Shown here piece by piece: positions 25,726-33,425 of a DNA stretch of 64,000 bases (its first letter is position 1; each line of letters opens with the position of its first letter). The translations under genes were made by a program, and so were the position numbers. The notes beneath the pieces are model-generated. The model had not been told where the DNA came from, ran no database searches, and was given only the letters and a program-made list of their open reading frames with translations. Origin of the DNA: Pyrinomonadaceae bacterium (GTDB lineage: Bacteria; Acidobacteriota; Blastocatellia; Pyrinomonadales; Pyrinomonadaceae); NCBI GenBank assembly GCA_026129865.1, contig JAHCHG010000006.1, positions 186,001-250,000 of the forward strand, written 5' to 3'.

Positions 25726-26844
25726 ATGAAAAAATACAGAATAATTTTGCCGTTGGTCGCGTTTCTGTTCGTAATCGCCGGATTTTCAACGTTTGCTCAA
25801 ACGCCGACCGTCGATTCTATCAATAAAAAAACAAATCGCCGACCCCCGCAAACCGCGGAAACGCCGCCGGAGAATGCAGATGACATATCAGCGGTGGAAG
25901 ACCCGGACGTTTTGAAGATCGAAACCGAGATCGTAACTACAACTATCAAAGCGGTTAATAGGAAAGGTAAGTTCATCACCGGTTTGACGAAGGATGATTT
26001 TTCCGTTTTTGACAACGATGTCGAACAGGAGATCGCATTTTTTTCGGATGAGGCGCAGCCCTTTACGGTCGCGCTCGTGCTGGACATGAGCTATTCGAGC
26101 ACGTTTAAGATCGGCGAGATCCAATCGGCTGCGGTCGAATTTATTAATCAATTAAAGGAGAACGACCGTGTCATGGTCGTTATGTTTGACGGCGAGGTCA
26201 GCGTTCTTTCGGAGCCGACCAATGACAGAAAGAAGCTGACGGCGGCGATCTACCGAGCCAGGCTCGGTTCGGGAACAAGCGTTTACGATGCGATCGATCT
26301 TGTTCTAAACAGAGAACTGAAACGTGTAAAGGGCAGAAAAGCGATAGTTCTTTTCAGTGACGGCGTCGATACGACGAGCCGAAACGCACTAAAGCAAACC
26401 AACATTTACGACGCGACCGAGGCAGATGTCGTCATTTTCCCGATCCAATATGATACTTTCAGCGAAGTTCAGCGAATAAAAAATCAGCCGGTCATCGTAA
26501 GCCCGATTCCGTCTCCTGTTCCTTCCAGAACGGGAATACCTATGCCGGCGCCGCTGCCCGGAGTCGCGAATGAAGCCGGAACATCGCCGGAAGATTATAA
26601 GACTGCTGACGAATACCTAAACGATCTTGCATATCGGACCAACGGTAAACTATATCTGGCACAGTCGACGAGCAAATTGGCGAACGCGTTCGCCGACATT
26701 GCCGAAGAGCTCAGAACGTATTACAGTCTGGGATTTTATCCGTCCGAACGGGGAAAGCCGGGCGACCGGCATAAGTTAAAGATTCGTTCAAAGCGCGACA
26801 GCGTGTCGGTTCGCGCACGCGACAATTACGTGGTTCCAAAATAA
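25726..26844 (+). CDS. Exported VWFA-related acidobacterial-domain protein (copy 2)
   Basis: 372 residues, same architecture as the preceding gene: signal peptide ending near 'STFAQ', Pro-rich linker, entry motif 'TTTIKAVNRKGKF-TGL-KDDFSVF', MIDAS D-M-S-Y-S, 'GSGTSVYDAIDLVLNREL' and 'IVLFSDGVDTTSR'. It lacks the long Gly-rich loop of copy 1 and has instead a Pro-rich stretch near 258-285. The two are diverged paralogues from a tandem duplication. Role unknown beyond metal-dependent protein binding in the periplasm or outside the cell. Confidence 0.92.
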   Translation: MKKYRIILPLVAFLFVIAGFSTFAQTPTVDSINKKTNRRPPQTAETPPENADDISAVEDPDVLKIETEIVTTTIKAVNRKGKFITGLTKDDFSVFDNDVEQEIAFFSDEAQPFTVALVLDMSYSSTFKIGEIQSAAVEFINQLKENDRVMVVMFDGEVSVLSEPTNDRKKLTAAIYRARLGSGTSVYDAIDLVLNRELKRVKGRKAIVLFSDGVDTTSRNALKQTNIYDATEADVVIFPIQYDTFSEVQRIKNQPVIVSPIPSPVPSRTGIPMPAPLPGVANEAGTSPEDYKTADEYLNDLAYRTNGKLYLAQSTSKLANAFADIAEELRTYYSLGFYPSERGKPGDRHKLKIRSKRDSVSVRARDNYVVPK

Positions 26845-26846
26845 AA

Positions 26847-26874
26847 AGCGCCGCAAAAAAAATCTTGCAGCGCT
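26847..26874. terminator. Terminator-like hairpin between convergent genes
   Basis: AGCGCCGCAA pairs with TTGCAGCGCT, with one mismatch and an A-rich loop. It lies 3 bases after the VWFA stop and 22 bases before the end of the convergent nuclease gene. It has no good T-tract on the plus side. Confidence 0.5.
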
Positions 26875-26896
26875 CAGGAAAAGAGATCTTAGTCGT

Positions 26897-28276
26897 TTAT
26901 TGTTTCTTCAGACCGATCTCGGCTTTTACCTCTTCCTCGGCATACCGATCGAGTCCAATTTCATCATCCTCGATTAGCTGAGTATCGACAACGGATTCGA
27001 TCGATGCCTGAATCGAAGTGGGAACCATCGAAAAGAAATCGTATCCCGTAAGCGATTCAACATAATCGGTGCTGTACCGAAAAGTTCGCCAATCGGAACT
27101 GATGCCGTTTTGATTCGGAATCACAACAGCGATCAATCGGGTTGAAGTCGATACACGCGAAACGTCGTTCGAGCCGCTCGGAAGTACCATTATCACTTTC
27201 CAGGTGTACGTCGGAACCGCGACCTTTCCGGAGGCGATAAAACCGCTTGTTCCGTATCCGCCTGAAATTATATAGAGCTCGTTTCCCTGACCCGCCAAGG
27301 TTCTGCAATAACTTTCCAACGATGCCCAGCTTTGCTGATTATTGTTCGGAGCCTGGGCTATCATGTTTGTCATTAAAAACGTTGACGAATTGTCTGCGAT
27401 GGTCTTGGTCCGGTCACCCGAAGGGCACATATGTCCACGGTCGTAGCCGCTGCCGGAAAAATCCGTTGCCTTTACCTGATACCATCCCGACGGCAGCGAA
27501 GTGTCGGGACGAAAATCGTCCTGCCGCGGCGTTGAGCCGATCCAGCCCGAATCCAGATGCCATGAAACCCAGTTTGGTCTGCCGTTATCGCGATGATACG
27601 ACATTGCATACTGAGCTTTTTCCATTAAGTAATTGGTCGGAAAGTTTGCGTTTGTCGCTGCGTTCGACGGGTTGCCCATCGTCAAATGTACGCTTGAAGA
27701 AGGCGGCGGGGTAGAAGTCGGGGTTGGAGTCGGAGTTCCGGATGAGTACGACGTCACGGAAATGCTGTCGAAATTGATCCGATTCGAACCGCCGCTCGTT
27801 TTCCGCAGTTCAAATCGGCATGCTCCCGATGAATTAACGGTAAAATTCGCAGTTTTCAGCGTGGTTGAACTGGTCGTTATCGTCGATCCGACTTTTGACC
27901 AACTCGCTCCGCTGTTTGAAGATTTCCAAAGTTCCCAGCTGCTTGATCCGTCTGAGCCGTATTTAGCGTGGCTGACAGAGAAAGTGCCGGCGCTCGAAAG
28001 GTCGAAGTTCATTCGAACGGTTCCGCTATTTCTGACACGTGCAGAGTACGATCCCTGCTTTCGATCGCCCGACGTATTTCCGGTAAGTGCGTCGTTCAAA
28101 TACCAGCTGCCCGAACCCAGCGTAATGTTTGCCGCGGCGTATGCGGATTTACCGCCGCTTTCGAATCCCTCGCTAAGTGTTGTTGATGACTGCATCGAAG
28201 CTGAGAACCAGCCTGACGCGATGAAAAGACAGGAAAACAAAACTGCCGAATAGATCAATAGGCGTTTCTTTTGCAC
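26897..28276 (-). CDS. Secreted DNA/RNA non-specific endonuclease (DRGH type)
   Basis: 459 residues from a GTG at 28276 with AGAGGA upstream. Signal peptide or anchor at about 5-28, then an N-terminal beta-sandwich rich in Ser and Gly (about 35-185) resembling a carbohydrate- or surface-binding module. A Thr-Pro linker (T-P-T-P-T-S-T-P-P-P) near 187-197 follows, then the nuclease domain. The D-R-G-H motif has the general base at H282, followed by 'TNMIAQAPNNNQQSW' with the Mg-binding Asn and the downstream E-S-Y. This is the NucA/Serratia nuclease fold. It is exported and should degrade extracellular DNA and RNA for nutrients or defence. No immunity or inhibitor gene is adjacent, and no toxin-delivery domain is seen. 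Confidence 0.93.
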   Translation of the reverse strand: MQKKRLLIYSAVLFSCLFIASGWFSASMQSSTTLSEGFESGGKSAYAAANITLGSGSWYLNDALTGNTSGDRKQGSYSARVRNSGTVRMNFDLSSAGTFSVSHAKYGSDGSSSWELWKSSNSGASWSKVGSTITTSSTTLKTANFTVNSSGACRFELRKTSGGSNRINFDSISVTSYSSGTPTPTPTSTPPPSSSVHLTMGNPSNAATNANFPTNYLMEKAQYAMSYHRDNGRPNWVSWHLDSGWIGSTPRQDDFRPDTSLPSGWYQVKATDFSGSGYDRGHMCPSGDRTKTIADNSSTFLMTNMIAQAPNNNQQSWASLESYCRTLAGQGNELYIISGGYGTSGFIASGKVAVPTYTWKVIMVLPSGSNDVSRVSTSTRLIAVVIPNQNGISSDWRTFRYSTDYVESLTGYDFFSMVPTSIQASIESVVDTQLIEDDEIGLDRYAEEEVKAEIGLKKQ

Positions 28277-28442
28277 ATTTTTATCCTCTTTTAGTTGAAT
28301 TTAACTTCTAAATCGTACTGTCCAAAAACGAATACAATTATTCAATCAAGCTGTTGAATAATACTTGAGACTTGAAATCCAGTTGAGGCGGGGACTCCAC
28401 ATTCACCGTAAATCTTCAATGGAAATATAGAGTCGGATGAAA

Positions 28443-29738
28443 TTAAACCACAGTTCCGTCCGGAATAACAGCGTCTTTCGGTACAAGAATTATTCCTTCG
28501 CGGATGTAATAACTTCCGTCGGGAGCGTCAAATTCCTGGCGATTTTCGGAGTTAATTAATCTGACATTTTTACCGATCCTGACGTTTTTATCGACTATCG
28601 CGCGGCTAATGACGGAATTTGAACCGATTCCGAGATGCGGCAGCGAATTTTCTTCGTTTTTCCGTATCTCTTTATAAGTTTCAAAAAAATCGGCGCCCAT
28701 AATTATGGAATCTTCTATTCTGGTTCCCGGATCGATCCGGCTTCGAAGACCGAGGATCGAACCGACGGCATTGACGCCGTTCAATATACAGCCTTCGCTG
28801 ACCATTGAATCTGTCACGTCGCAATCGTGCATTTTCGAAGGCGGAAGATATCGGCTGCGCGTATAGATCGGCGACGACGTGTCGAAGAAATTAAATTTTG
28901 GAAGCCGTGAAGCGAGATCGAGATTTGCATCGTAAAACGCACGAATTGTTCCGATATCTTCCCAGTAACCCTTAAAAAGATGGGCTTGCACGTTTGACGA
29001 TTCGATCGCAGCCGGAATAACCTCGCGACCAAAATCGACCCAGGAATTATCCTTTTCCAAAAATTCAGTCAGTTTTTTGTAATTAAAAACGTAGATTCCC
29101 ATTGAAGCGAGAAACGGACGGTTTTCAGATTCTTCTTTCGATAAGCCGAAACGTGTTGTGTCGACCCGCATTTTTTCGAGTGCTTCGCCGGACGGTTTTT
29201 CCTTAAATTCAATGATCCGCCCGTCGCCATCCGTTTTTAGAAGCCCGAAACCTTCCGCCTCTTCGCGCGCACTTGGGATAACGGAGATCGTAACATCGGC
29301 ATCCGTCGAAAAATGACGTTTTAGAAATTTTCGGTAATCCATTCGATAAAGATGGTCGCCGGAAAGTATCAAAAGCGTGTCGATTCGCCAATCGCGGATG
29401 TGCGGAAGCATCTGTCGAACGGCATCGGCAGTACCCTGAAACCATTCGTCGCTGTCTTTTGTCTGTTCGGCGGCAAGCACTTCGACAAAGCCTGTGGAAA
29501 ACGACGAGAACCGATAAGTTCGCGAAACGTGCCGGTTTAACGAAGCCGAGTTGTACTGCGTGAGGACAAATATTTGCGTGATGTTCGAATTGATGCAATT
29601 TGAGATCGGAACATCGACAAGGCGATATTTTCCACCGAGCGGAACCGCGGGTTTTGACCGTTCGCGCGTCAAAGGAAACAACCTGGTGCCCGCTCCGCCG
29701 CCTAGAATTACCGCTACAACATTTCCGTATTTTGACAT
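28443..29738 (-). CDS. glgC: Glucose-1-phosphate adenylyltransferase
   Basis: 431 residues. Nucleotidyltransferase motif G-G-G-A-G-T-R-L near 13-20, '[19 protein letters not shown]' typical of ADP-glucose pyrophosphorylases, '[10 protein letters not shown]' with the metal-binding Asp, and a C-terminal left-handed beta-helix (from about 300) that holds the allosteric site. It looks like the plant/cyanobacterial branch (N-terminal and C-terminal lengths). It makes ADP-glucose for glycogen in the cytoplasm. The other glg genes are not in this window. It is divergent from the B12 locus, so its promoter must lie in 29739-29940. Confidence 0.96.
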   Translation of the reverse strand: MSKYGNVVAVILGGGAGTRLFPLTRERSKPAVPLGGKYRLVDVPISNCINSNITQIFVLTQYNSASLNRHVSRTYRFSSFSTGFVEVLAAEQTKDSDEWFQGTADAVRQMLPHIRDWRIDTLLILSGDHLYRMDYRKFLKRHFSTDADVTISVIPSAREEAEGFGLLKTDGDGRIIEFKEKPSGEALEKMRVDTTRFGLSKEESENRPFLASMGIYVFNYKKLTEFLEKDNSWVDFGREVIPAAIESSNVQAHLFKGYWEDIGTIRAFYDANLDLASRLPKFNFFDTSSPIYTRSRYLPPSKMHDCDVTDSMVSEGCILNGVNAVGSILGLRSRIDPGTRIEDSIIMGADFFETYKEIRKNEENSLPHLGIGSNSVISRAIVDKNVRIGKNVRLINSENRQEFDAPDGSYYIREGIILVPKDAVIPDGTVV

Positions 29739-29939
29739 AATAGATAATTTTCTAAGCCCGGTTTATGTGCGCGGCTTCGGTAAATGAAAAAAGGATTACG
29801 TTTAGAATAGCGCTTAAACCGGTTTAATTTCAAGGTTTATTTCCAGAAAGCCTGTTGTCTTTTGACTTTTCCCGCATTTGCGTGATACTTTGCCTTTCAC
29901 TCAAAGAAACGGGTTCGCCCGGTCTTTGAACAGTTCTTT

Positions 29940-30110
29940 TCAGCCTAAGATACATCGGAATTTTTAAGGGAAGTCGAGTGAAATTCTCGCGCGGTCGCGC
30001 CACTGTGAAACGATCTTTAACCGGTAAAATTGGATCTGGTTTTAAAAGAACTCTAAGATCCAAAATTTTTTACCGAAGATCGAAAAGTCAGGAAACCTTG
30101 TCCGAATTTT
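29940..30110 (+). promoter_or_regulatory. Cobalamin (B12) riboswitch
   Basis: Conserved elements appear in the right order and spacing: AAGGGAA (29966-29972), GTGAAATTC (29978 on), CGGTCGCGCCACTGT (29992-30006) and AAGTCAGGAAACC (30085-30097). These are the core of the B12 aptamer, and the AGTCAGGA 'B12 box' is intact. The exact 5' and 3' limits are approximate. It precedes btuF-btuC-btuD-TonB receptor and would reduce their expression when adenosylcobalamin is abundant. Between the aptamer and terminator (30111-30183) lie a CGCTT...AAGCG hairpin and the near-palindrome ATCAAAAATTTTGAT, candidates for the antiterminator side. Confidence 0.92.
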
Positions 30111-30183
30111 TTGAGCCCAAAAACGCTTCGCGTCAAAGCGTCCGGCTAAATAGGTTTTTCCATCAAAAATTTTGATCTAAGAG

Positions 30184-30230
30184 TCCTGTTTTTCCCGACC
30201 TTTTACCGCGGGAAAACAGGATTTTTATTT
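30184..30230 (+). terminator. Riboswitch-controlled terminator covering the btuF ribosome site
   Basis: TCCTGTTTTTCCCG (30184-30197) pairs with CGGGAAAACAGGA (30209-30221), one T bulged, followed by TTTTTATTTT. The last arm contains AGGA, the only plausible Shine-Dalgarno for the TTG at 30230. Folding would stop transcription and also hide the ribosome site. Confidence 0.85.
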
Positions 30231-31141
30231 TGTCGGAAGTTTTAATTCAATTAGTAAAATTTATCTCGTGCTTGAGCATTGTCTTCGCGCTGCTCTGTTC
30301 CGGATGCTCGGACAGATCGGTTGAAACCGAGTCTGGGAATGGCACACGAACATTCACCGACGATCTCGGACGGCAAGTTTCTTTGCCGGAAAAGGTGGAT
30401 CGCGCGATCTCGCTTGCACCGAACTTGACCGAGATCGTTTTTGCCGTTGGAGCCGGCGACAGACTTGTCGGCAGAACGAGTTTTGATAATTTCCCGCCTG
30501 AAGCGGAAAAGATTCAAACGGTCGGCGACACTCTAAATCCGAATATAGAAAATATTATCGCATTGAAACCTCAGGTTGTTTTGGTTTCAACTGCGTCGCA
30601 GATCGAAACTTTTACGAAAACGCTTGAAGGTCAGGGAATTACGGTTTTTGTAACCAATCCTAATTCGCTGGACGAAATTTATAAGAGCATTGAAACGATC
30701 GGCGAAATTTTCGGAGAAAAAGACAAGGCAAATGCTGTCGTCGAAAGCTTAAAAAAGCGCGTCGAAAAGGTCGAAGAAAAAACGCGAAACGTCGAAAAAG
30801 TAAAGGTTTTTGTGCAGATCGACAAATCGCTCTATACGATCGGTAAACAGTCTTTTTTGACGGATCTGATCGAAAAGGCGGGCGGAATTTCGGTTACAAA
30901 AGATATCGAATCCGCGTATCCGAAGATCAGCAAGGAAACCGCTCTGGCTTTGAATCCCGAAGTGATAATTTTGTCCGACAGCGCGGATAATAGTGAACCG
31001 AATGAAGTTTTGGTAAATTCTGCGGCGGTAAAAAGCGGCAGAGTTTACAAAATAAACGCCGATATCTTATCGCGCCCGGCGCCGAGAATCGTTGACGCGC
31101 TTGAGGAAATTGCGTCCAAATTGCATTTGGAAAATAACTGA
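30230..31141 (+). CDS. btuF: Cobalamin ABC transporter substrate-binding lipoprotein
   Basis: 303 residues from a TTG at 30230 (AGGA upstream inside the terminator stem; another TTG near 30272 is possible). Lipoprotein-like signal with L-L-C-S-G-C. The mature part has the helical-backbone periplasmic binding fold (PF01497): 'RAISLAPNLTEIVFAVGAGDRLVG', 'NIENIIALKPQVVLVS' and a Glu-rich helix linking the lobes. Iron-siderophore binders share the fold, but the upstream B12 riboswitch and the following permease, ATPase and receptor genes make cobalamin the likely ligand. It acts in the periplasm and delivers B12 to BtuCD. Confidence 0.9.
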   Translation: MSEVLIQLVKFISCLSIVFALLCSGCSDRSVETESGNGTRTFTDDLGRQVSLPEKVDRAISLAPNLTEIVFAVGAGDRLVGRTSFDNFPPEAEKIQTVGDTLNPNIENIIALKPQVVLVSTASQIETFTKTLEGQGITVFVTNPNSLDEIYKSIETIGEIFGEKDKANAVVESLKKRVEKVEEKTRNVEKVKVFVQIDKSLYTIGKQSFLTDLIEKAGGISVTKDIESAYPKISKETALALNPEVIILSDSADNSEPNEVLVNSAAVKSGRVYKINADILSRPAPRIVDALEEIASKLHLENN

Positions 31142-31255
31142 AAAATTTAACCGCAGAGACGCAAAGACACGGAGATCTCACATTGGCGAATGAGAACACG
31201 GAAAAAAATAGATAAAAAATTCTCCACGTCCCTGCGTCTCGGCGGTTTATTTTTT
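31141..31255. repeat. Dyad repeat overlapping the start of btuC
   Basis: The left arm 31141-31175 contains AACCGCAGAGACGCAAAGAC; the right arm 31221-31255 contains GTCCCTGCGTCTCGGCGGTT. They are near-perfect reverse complements over about 34 bases. The right arm lies inside the btuC reading frame (codons about 11-22). Such dyads look like small palindromic intergenic elements. Confidence 0.8.
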
Positions 31256-32170
31256 GCTCTGCTGGTTTTAGCCGTTTTGGCGGCAATATATTTCGGCAGC
31301 GAAAAGCTTGCGTTCTTTGAATTAAGCGGATCGGACAAAGCGATTCTATTCGACATCCGCCTTCCGCGAATTCTGCTCGGCGCAAGCGTCGGTGCGGCTC
31401 TGGCATTGGCGGGTGCGAGCTTGCAGTCGCTTCTTCGAAATCCTCTTGCGGAACCTTATCTTTTAGGAGTTTCGAACGGCGCAGCTCTGGGAACGATGCT
31501 CGCATTCGTGTTTTTCGCGCAGTTTGAATTTGCACGTCCTGTGATGGCATTTACCGGTGCTTCGCTGGCAACATTCGTCGTTTATCAAATGGCAAAATCG
31601 CCCGCCGGAATGAACGTCGAACGGCTGGTTTTGTCGGGCGTCATCGTTACAACGTTCTTGTCGTCTATCATCGTACTTTTCACCTCGCTGTTGGACGCGA
31701 CAAAGCTGAGAAGTTTTACGTTTTGGCTTCTCGGCGATCTGTCGCAGGCGACCTGGAACGGATTTTACTTAAGTTTCGGCGCAGTACTCGTCGGCATATT
31801 GGTTTTGCTGAAAAATGCGCGGGCGCTCAATTTGATGATGATCGGCGAGCGCGATGCTTTCGATTTCGGGGTCGAGGTCAATAAAACAAGGCTTGCGGTC
31901 TTTGCAACGTCGAGTTTGCTTGTCGGAACTGCCGTTGCGGCGAGCGGTTCGGTAGGATACGTCGGGTTGATAATACCGCATATCGTGCGGCTTGCTATCG
32001 GCAGCGATAACCGGCTTGTAATTCCGTTTTCTGCACTTGCGGGTGCGATCTTTGTGGTTTCGGCGGACACGGTTGCGCGGGTCGCGATCGCTCCGCGCGA
32101 GTTGCCGGTCGGTGCGATCACGGCGTTGATCGGCGCGCCGATGTTTATTTATCTGCTGCGCAGAAGTTAG
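31190..32170 (+). CDS. btuC: Cobalamin ABC transporter permease (FecCD/BtuC family)
   Basis: 326 residues with about ten hydrophobic helices. Family motifs include 'R-L-P-R-I-L-L-G-A-S-V-G-A-A-L-A-L-A-G' (about 58-76), 'R-N-P-L-A-E-P-Y-L-L-G-V-S-N-G-A' and the coupling-helix sequence 'LGEAV..FG' equivalent 'ERDAFDFGVEV' near 218-229. The inner-membrane dimer carries B12 from BtuF. It is 49 bases downstream of btuF. The first 25 residues are basic and partly encoded by a dyad-repeat arm; the ATG at 31190 has no strong ribosome site, so the N-terminus is less certain than the rest. Confidence 0.92.
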   Translation: MRTRKKIDKKFSTSLRLGGLFFALLVLAVLAAIYFGSEKLAFFELSGSDKAILFDIRLPRILLGASVGAALALAGASLQSLLRNPLAEPYLLGVSNGAALGTMLAFVFFAQFEFARPVMAFTGASLATFVVYQMAKSPAGMNVERLVLSGVIVTTFLSSIIVLFTSLLDATKLRSFTFWLLGDLSQATWNGFYLSFGAVLVGILVLLKNARALNLMMIGERDAFDFGVEVNKTRLAVFATSSLLVGTAVAASGSVGYVGLIIPHIVRLAIGSDNRLVIPFSALAGAIFVVSADTVARVAIAPRELPVGAITALIGAPMFIYLLRRS

Positions 32171-32298
32171 CGGTTCATTGATTTTTGGTATCGTCGCCGA
32201 ATTTACGATGAGAGAGATTTATTCGGAATAAGTGAAAAGTGACAGGTAAAACTTATCACTTATTGCGAAACGAAAAATTTGAAGCACAACGTGCAAAA

Positions 32299-33069
32299 AT
32301 GCTGGAAATTCAAAACATCACGATCGGTTACGGCGTTTGCGAAGTTGTTCGCGACGTTAGTTTTTCGCTGAAAGATGGCGATATTCTCGCGATCGTCGGC
32401 GCGAACGGCGCAGGGAAAACTACGCTTTTGAAATCATTGAACGCGACTCTGCCGTTGATGAACGGCGGGATCTTACTCGAAGGAAAGCCTCTGGAAAATT
32501 ATTCGCGGCGCGAGATCGCGCGAAAGATAACGGTCATCGCGCAGGAAAACGAAACAAAATTTCCGATCAGCGTTTTAGATTTCGTGCTTGCGGGACGCTT
32601 CGCACACGGCGGAAATTTCGGTTGGGAAAGTGAAAGAGATATGCAGATCGCGCTGGATTCATTAGAAATCTGCGATCTGCAAAATTACGAAAGCCGCGTG
32701 ATGAACCAGCTTTCCGGCGGCGAACGGCAGCGCGTGATCTTAGCGCGCGCGCTGGCGACCGAGGCGCAAATTTTATTGCTCGACGAACCGACGACGAATC
32801 TCGATCTGTCGCACCAGGCGCTGATGTTCCGGCTTGTTAAGGAAAGATGCAAGGGCTGCGGATCGGCGGCGATCGTTATAACGCACGATCTGAACCTGGC
32901 TTCGGAATTTGCCGATGAGGTTTTGCTTCTTAAACGCGGTCAAATGATCGCAAAAGGCAATCCGGCAGAGATCTTTACCGAAGAAAATTTACAAGAGATC
33001 TTCGGAATAAGGGTTTTACTGGATGAAAATCCGATCAGTAAAAACGTAAGGATTACAACGATCTACTAA
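32299..33069 (+). CDS. btuD: Cobalamin ABC transporter ATP-binding protein
   Basis: 257 residues from the ATG at 32299; the frame extends 60 bases upstream to a GTG, but the extra residues do not look like this family. Walker A is G34-A-N-G-A-G-K40-T, the signature L-S-G-G-E lies at 138-142, Walker B ends D162-E163 and the switch His is in 'VITHDLN'. This is the BtuD/FhuC/HemV type. It powers B12 import with BtuC at the inner membrane. The 129-base gap after btuC holds no promoter I can recognise, so the operon is probably continuous. Confidence 0.93.
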   Translation: MLEIQNITIGYGVCEVVRDVSFSLKDGDILAIVGANGAGKTTLLKSLNATLPLMNGGILLEGKPLENYSRREIARKITVIAQENETKFPISVLDFVLAGRFAHGGNFGWESERDMQIALDSLEICDLQNYESRVMNQLSGGERQRVILARALATEAQILLLDEPTTNLDLSHQALMFRLVKERCKGCGSAAIVITHDLNLASEFADEVLLLKRGQMIAKGNPAEIFTEENLQEIFGIRVLLDENPISKNVRITTIY

Positions 33070-33087
33070 CTTAGCGCGTTGAGAGTA

Positions 33088-33279
33088 ACGGCTTCAGCCG
33101 CGAGTACAGAGTAACGGCTTCAGCCGTGAGCACAGAGTAACGGCTTCAGCCGTGAGCACAAAGTAACGGCTTTAGCCGTGAACGGATTCGAACGGATTTG
33201 CCGTTCGAGTAGATGTTCGAATAGCAGCGATTCTCACGCCTAAAGGCGTAACTCTGAACAGAGTAACGGCTTTAGCCGT
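33088..33279. repeat. REP-like palindromes ACGGCTTCAGCCGT
   Basis: Palindromic 14-mers ACGGCTTCAGCCG(T/C) or ACGGCTTTAGCCGT occur at 33088, 33114, 33140 and 33166 with an exact period of 26, and again at 33266. A related ACGCCTAAAGGCGT is at 33236, and ACGGATTTGCCGT lies between. The T/C variation falls in the loop. The cluster separates btuD from the receptor gene. The other part of 33070-33425 holds A/T-rich spacer and a heptamer array. Confidence 0.88.
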
Positions 33280-33356
33280 GAAGAATTAACCATTAATAAT
33301 TAACAATCATTACGTAAAAGTTATGCGGAAACAGCAATGAAAAATATCGTTAAAAT

Positions 33357-33405
33357 CCGATAACCGATAACCGATAACCGATAACTGATAACTGATAACT
33401 GAAAA
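33357..33405. repeat. Heptamer tandem array
   Basis: Seven consecutive heptamers: CCGATAA four times, CTGATAA twice and CTGAAAA once. It ends 20 bases before the receptor start codon, directly next to its ribosome site. Similar short tandem heptamers are known in cyanobacterial genomes. Confidence 0.9.
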
Positions 33406-33425
33406 GCCGGGAACCAGGAGGAAAG

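Noticed and set aside
27633-28253. Plus-strand open frame (206 codons) opposite the nuclease gene
   Set aside because: No ribosome site and the opposite strand encodes a recognisable exported nuclease.
30927-31550. Minus-strand frame of 207 codons across btuF/btuC
   Set aside because: Antisense to two clear transporter genes and includes the dyad repeat; Arg/Pro-rich.
33088-33179. Regular 26-base period resembling a small CRISPR array
   Set aside because: The repeated part is nearly the full 26 bases and self-complementary; there are no unique spacers of CRISPR length and no cas genes.
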